Shown piece by piece: positions 15,327 to 17,116 of a stretch of DNA of 17,116 bases (positions are counted from its first letter, which is position 1; each line of letters opens with the position of its first letter). The translations under genes and the position numbers were made by a program. This stretch comes from CAZUWH01 sp964624075. GTDB taxonomy: Bacteria; Pseudomonadota; Alphaproteobacteria; Rhodospirillales; Rhodospirillaceae. The stretch lies in assembly GCA_964624075.1 (NCBI GenBank), contig CAZUWH010000033.1:1-17116 (forward strand), read 5' to 3'. Below the pieces are notes generated by a model, which had not been told where the DNA came from, ran no database searches, and saw only the letters and a program-made list of their open reading frames with translations.

Positions 15327-16023
15327 TCAGCAATTGAGACCGCATTGTCCTACCCAAGTCCCAAGCTGGCCCCGTTCGAACAGTTTGCCATCGTCGCCAA
15401 GGCCTTGAGCAGTGCCCCCCGGCTCGACCTTCTGGAGCTGCTGGCACAGGCCTCAGGCCTGTCGATCGCCAACACCTCCCAGCATCTCCAGGTGCTGCGT
15501 CGCTCCGGTCTCGCGACCTCGCGCAAGGTGGGCACGCACGTGCTCTACAGCCTGACAGCCTGTCCGACGACGATGTGCTTGACCTGCTGGCCGTCCTGTG
15601 ACGCGCGGTCGGGCGCCATGTCGCCGAAGTGGACCGGCTGGTGCGGGGCTATTTCCGGGAACGGGACGCGCTGGAAGCTATCTCGTGCGAAGAACTGGCG
15701 TGGCGCATGAAGGAGGGGTCGGTCACGGTGCTCGACGTCCGTCCACCCGAGGAATTCGTCGCCGGCCATATCGTTGGCGCCCTCTCAACATCCCGACCAT
15801 GGATCTGAAGTGGCGCATCGACGAGCTGCCGCCTGGTATCGAGGTGATCGCCTACTACCGCAGCCCTTATTGCGTGCTTGCCTACGAGGCGGTGGCGACC
15901 CTGCGCCACCACGGGATCATGGCCCGCCGCGTCGAGGACGGCTTCCCGGAATGGCGCGCTGCCGGTTACCGGAGAGGCATGATGTGGCGTCTACCGCCTG
16001 GCGACCTGCGACGGCAACGCTAG
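15321..16023 (+). pseudogene. ArsR-family regulator fused to rhodanese domain, pseudogene
   Basis: The N-terminal ArsR-type winged helix reads FEQFAIVAKALSSAPRLDLL, ELLAQ, then SGLSIANTSQHLQVLRRSGL and THVLYSL. About ten residues usually found between LLAQ and SGLS are missing. An exact 8-bp tandem duplication (ACAGCCTG at 15547-15554 and 15555-15562) shifts the frame. The restored frame runs SDDDVLDLLAVL, TGA (15599-15601), then GRHVAEVDRLVRGYFRERDA and the rhodanese part (VTVLDVRPPEEFVAGHIVGA). A TC duplication at 15783-15786 shifts again before LNIPTMDLKWRIDELPPG. The rhodanese loop reads AYYRSPYC where family members have AYCRGPYC, so the likely catalytic cysteine is tyrosine (15856-15858). 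The end is EDGFPEWRAAGYRRG and a short tail. Confidence 0.88.
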
Positions 16024-16197
16024 CCCCCCCCAACGCTCCCACAATAGGGACGGCGGCGAGGGCATTCCATCACGCCACTGGCGACCTTCGTGGCACCGTT
16101 CGACCGGGCGCCGGGCTGGTTCATCACCATCGGTAGTTCCTGGCCGTCACCTGCGGCCGGAGCGGATCTGAAACGAAAATGCATGAGGAAAACGGGA
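16024..16197. other. Short spacer, no gene recognised
   Basis: Between the regulator remnant and the PLP enzyme remnant. It begins with a run of eight C; no motif or family similarity is seen. Confidence 0.4.
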
Positions 16198-16928
16198 ATG
16201 AGCATCACCATCGCACCATACCGGTCGGGCTTTTCTACGGCTTGCGTCCACGCCGGAGAGAACTTGACGAACAGGGCGGCACCCACATCCCGCTCTACAA
16301 TCATTCCACCTTCGGCTTCCCGTCGACCCGGGCGCTGTGCGACGTGGTCGAAGGCCGGCAGGCTGGCAATCTCTATACCCGCTACGGCCTCAATCCCACC
16401 ATCCGTGCCGTCGAGACGAAGCTCGCGGCGCTGGAAGGCGGCGCGGCGGCCATGGTGTTCGGCTCTGGCATGGCGGCGGAGGCGGCGACCTTCCTCGCCC
16501 ATGCCCGCAGCGGTGATTATATCGTCTGTATCGGTGACGTCTACGGTGGCACCTTCGAGCTGCTGTCCGACAACCTGCCACGTCTCGGTATCACCACCAC
16601 CTTCCTGCTGGGCGCCGAAGTCGGCCGGCTGGCCGAGCACCTGCGGCCCACGACCCGCATCGTGTTCTTCGAAACACCCACCAATCCCGGCATGGAGGTG
16701 CTCGACATCGTCGCCATCGTGGAACAGGTCCGCGGCCACGGGGCACTGATGGTGGTCGATAACACCTTCGCCTCGCCGGTCAACAAGAACCCGCTGACGC
16801 TGGGCGTCGATCTGGCAGTCCACAGCACCACCAAGTACCTGGGCGGGCATAGCGACCTGACCGGCGGCGTGGTGATCGGGGCGAAGCTGCTTCTGGAAGC
16901 GCTCTGGCCGCGGCGACTGAAGGGGTGA
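16198..16928 (+). pseudogene. Cys/Met metabolism PLP-dependent enzyme, frameshifted and truncated
   Basis: This was a gamma-family PLP enzyme (cystathionine gamma-synthase, gamma-lyase or O-acylhomoserine sulfhydrylase). The ATG at 16198 begins MSITIAPYRSGFSTACVHAG. A probable one-base deletion near 16260 moves the rest into another frame: DEQGGTHIPLYNHSTFGFPS, GNLYTRYGLNPTIRAVETKL, MVFGSGMAAEAATFLAHA, FFETPTNPGMEVLDI, VVDNTFASPVNKNPL and HSTTKYLGGHSDLTGGVV. The PLP-binding lysine is encoded at 16833-16835. The frame ends at 16928 after AKLLLEALWPRRLKG, about 150 residues short of the family length, so the C-terminal domain is missing. With the rhodanese regulator upstream on the same strand, it may have been part of a sulfur amino acid locus. 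The exact substrate cannot be told. Confidence 0.85.
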
Positions 16929-17037
16929 CAGCGCCGACCGCTGCCATGGGCAGATGGCAGACCAAACATGCCATACACGAAACCGTTCCTGTTATCGGGC
17001 AGCAGTTCTTATCATGGAAAGGGGCCTGGCTTTGCAG

Positions 17038-17088
17038 GCCCTCCCCCTTGAACCTGTCAGCCCTCCCCCTTAGATCGGGGGAGGGGGT
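17038..17088. repeat. C/G-rich palindromic repeat, one full and one half unit
   Basis: A half unit CCCTCCCCCTTGAA (17039-17052) is followed by a full palindrome CCCTCCCCC (17061-17069)...GGGGGAGGG (17077-17085). It lies in the gap after the truncated PLP gene; 16929-17116 has no gene. Confidence 0.75.
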
Positions 17089-17116
17089 CTTTCCCATAGG
17101 CGCTAAGATAATCTGT

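Noticed and set aside
15547..15562. Programmed frameshift in the ArsR-rhodanese gene
   Set aside because: The shift comes from an exact tandem duplication rather than a slippery site, and further lesions follow.
13169..15601. TGA recoded as tryptophan or another amino acid, given several in-frame TGA codons
   Set aside because: TAG and TAA also occur in frame in other remnants, frameshifts accompany the stops, and intact nadA ends with TGA. Decay explains it better.
16020..16850. 276-residue open frame on the minus strand
   Set aside because: It lies opposite the PLP enzyme remnant whose plus-strand translation shows clear family motifs; high GC content keeps the opposite frame open.
1..17116. 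CRISPR array
   Set aside because: No series of regularly spaced identical repeats is visible.

Overview
The window looks like a piece of a GC-rich alphaproteobacterial chromosome, most probably Rhodospirillales. The support is a proline tRNA of alphaproteobacterial type, a dCache-HAMP chemoreceptor, a zf-CHCC protein, a DUF1640 protein, a DUF3422 protein, an ArsR-rhodanese fusion and a degenerate EAL-like protein. I name no species. Bases 9806-9815 are N, so the left and right parts are joined by scaffolding only.

The main message is decay. Recognisable genes alternate with remnants that each carry several frameshifts, in-frame stops or internal deletions. From left to right: 3' half of tRNA-Pro(CGG) (1-53); an empty stretch with hairpins; a fused remnant of an IS5-family and an ISL3-family transposase (about 640-1640); a broken ImmA/IrrE peptidase (1860-2262); an empty, partly AT-rich stretch with a long hairpin; a possible small secreted four-cysteine protein with a strong terminator (3086-3480); a heavily broken chemoreceptor (3447-5478); the intact nadA-nadC-nadB operon (5754-9307, minus strand); a small coiled-coil remnant (to 9711); the gap; an intact two-CBS-domain protein (10095-10532); a broken DUF3422 gene (10781-11839); a DUF1640 gene with one frameshift (12281-12600); a small intact zf-CHCC gene (12801-12989); a long broken EAL-like gene (13169-15049); a broken ArsR-rhodanese gene (15321-16023); and a frameshifted, truncated Cys/Met-metabolism PLP enzyme (16198-16928). 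C/G-rich palindromic repeats sit in many of the gaps.

What survives is informative. Quinolinate synthase, quinolinate phosphoribosyltransferase and L-aspartate oxidase form a complete de novo route from aspartate to nicotinate mononucleotide and keep all the family motifs I can check. The sensory, signalling, regulatory and mobile genes around them are broken. This contrast is what one expects in a lineage with relaxed selection, such as a recently host-restricted bacterium, that still needs to make its own NAD. That lifestyle is an inference. Some single-base lesions next to homopolymers could instead be assembly errors, but the internal deletions, tandem duplications, nonsense codons and catalytic-residue changes argue for real decay.
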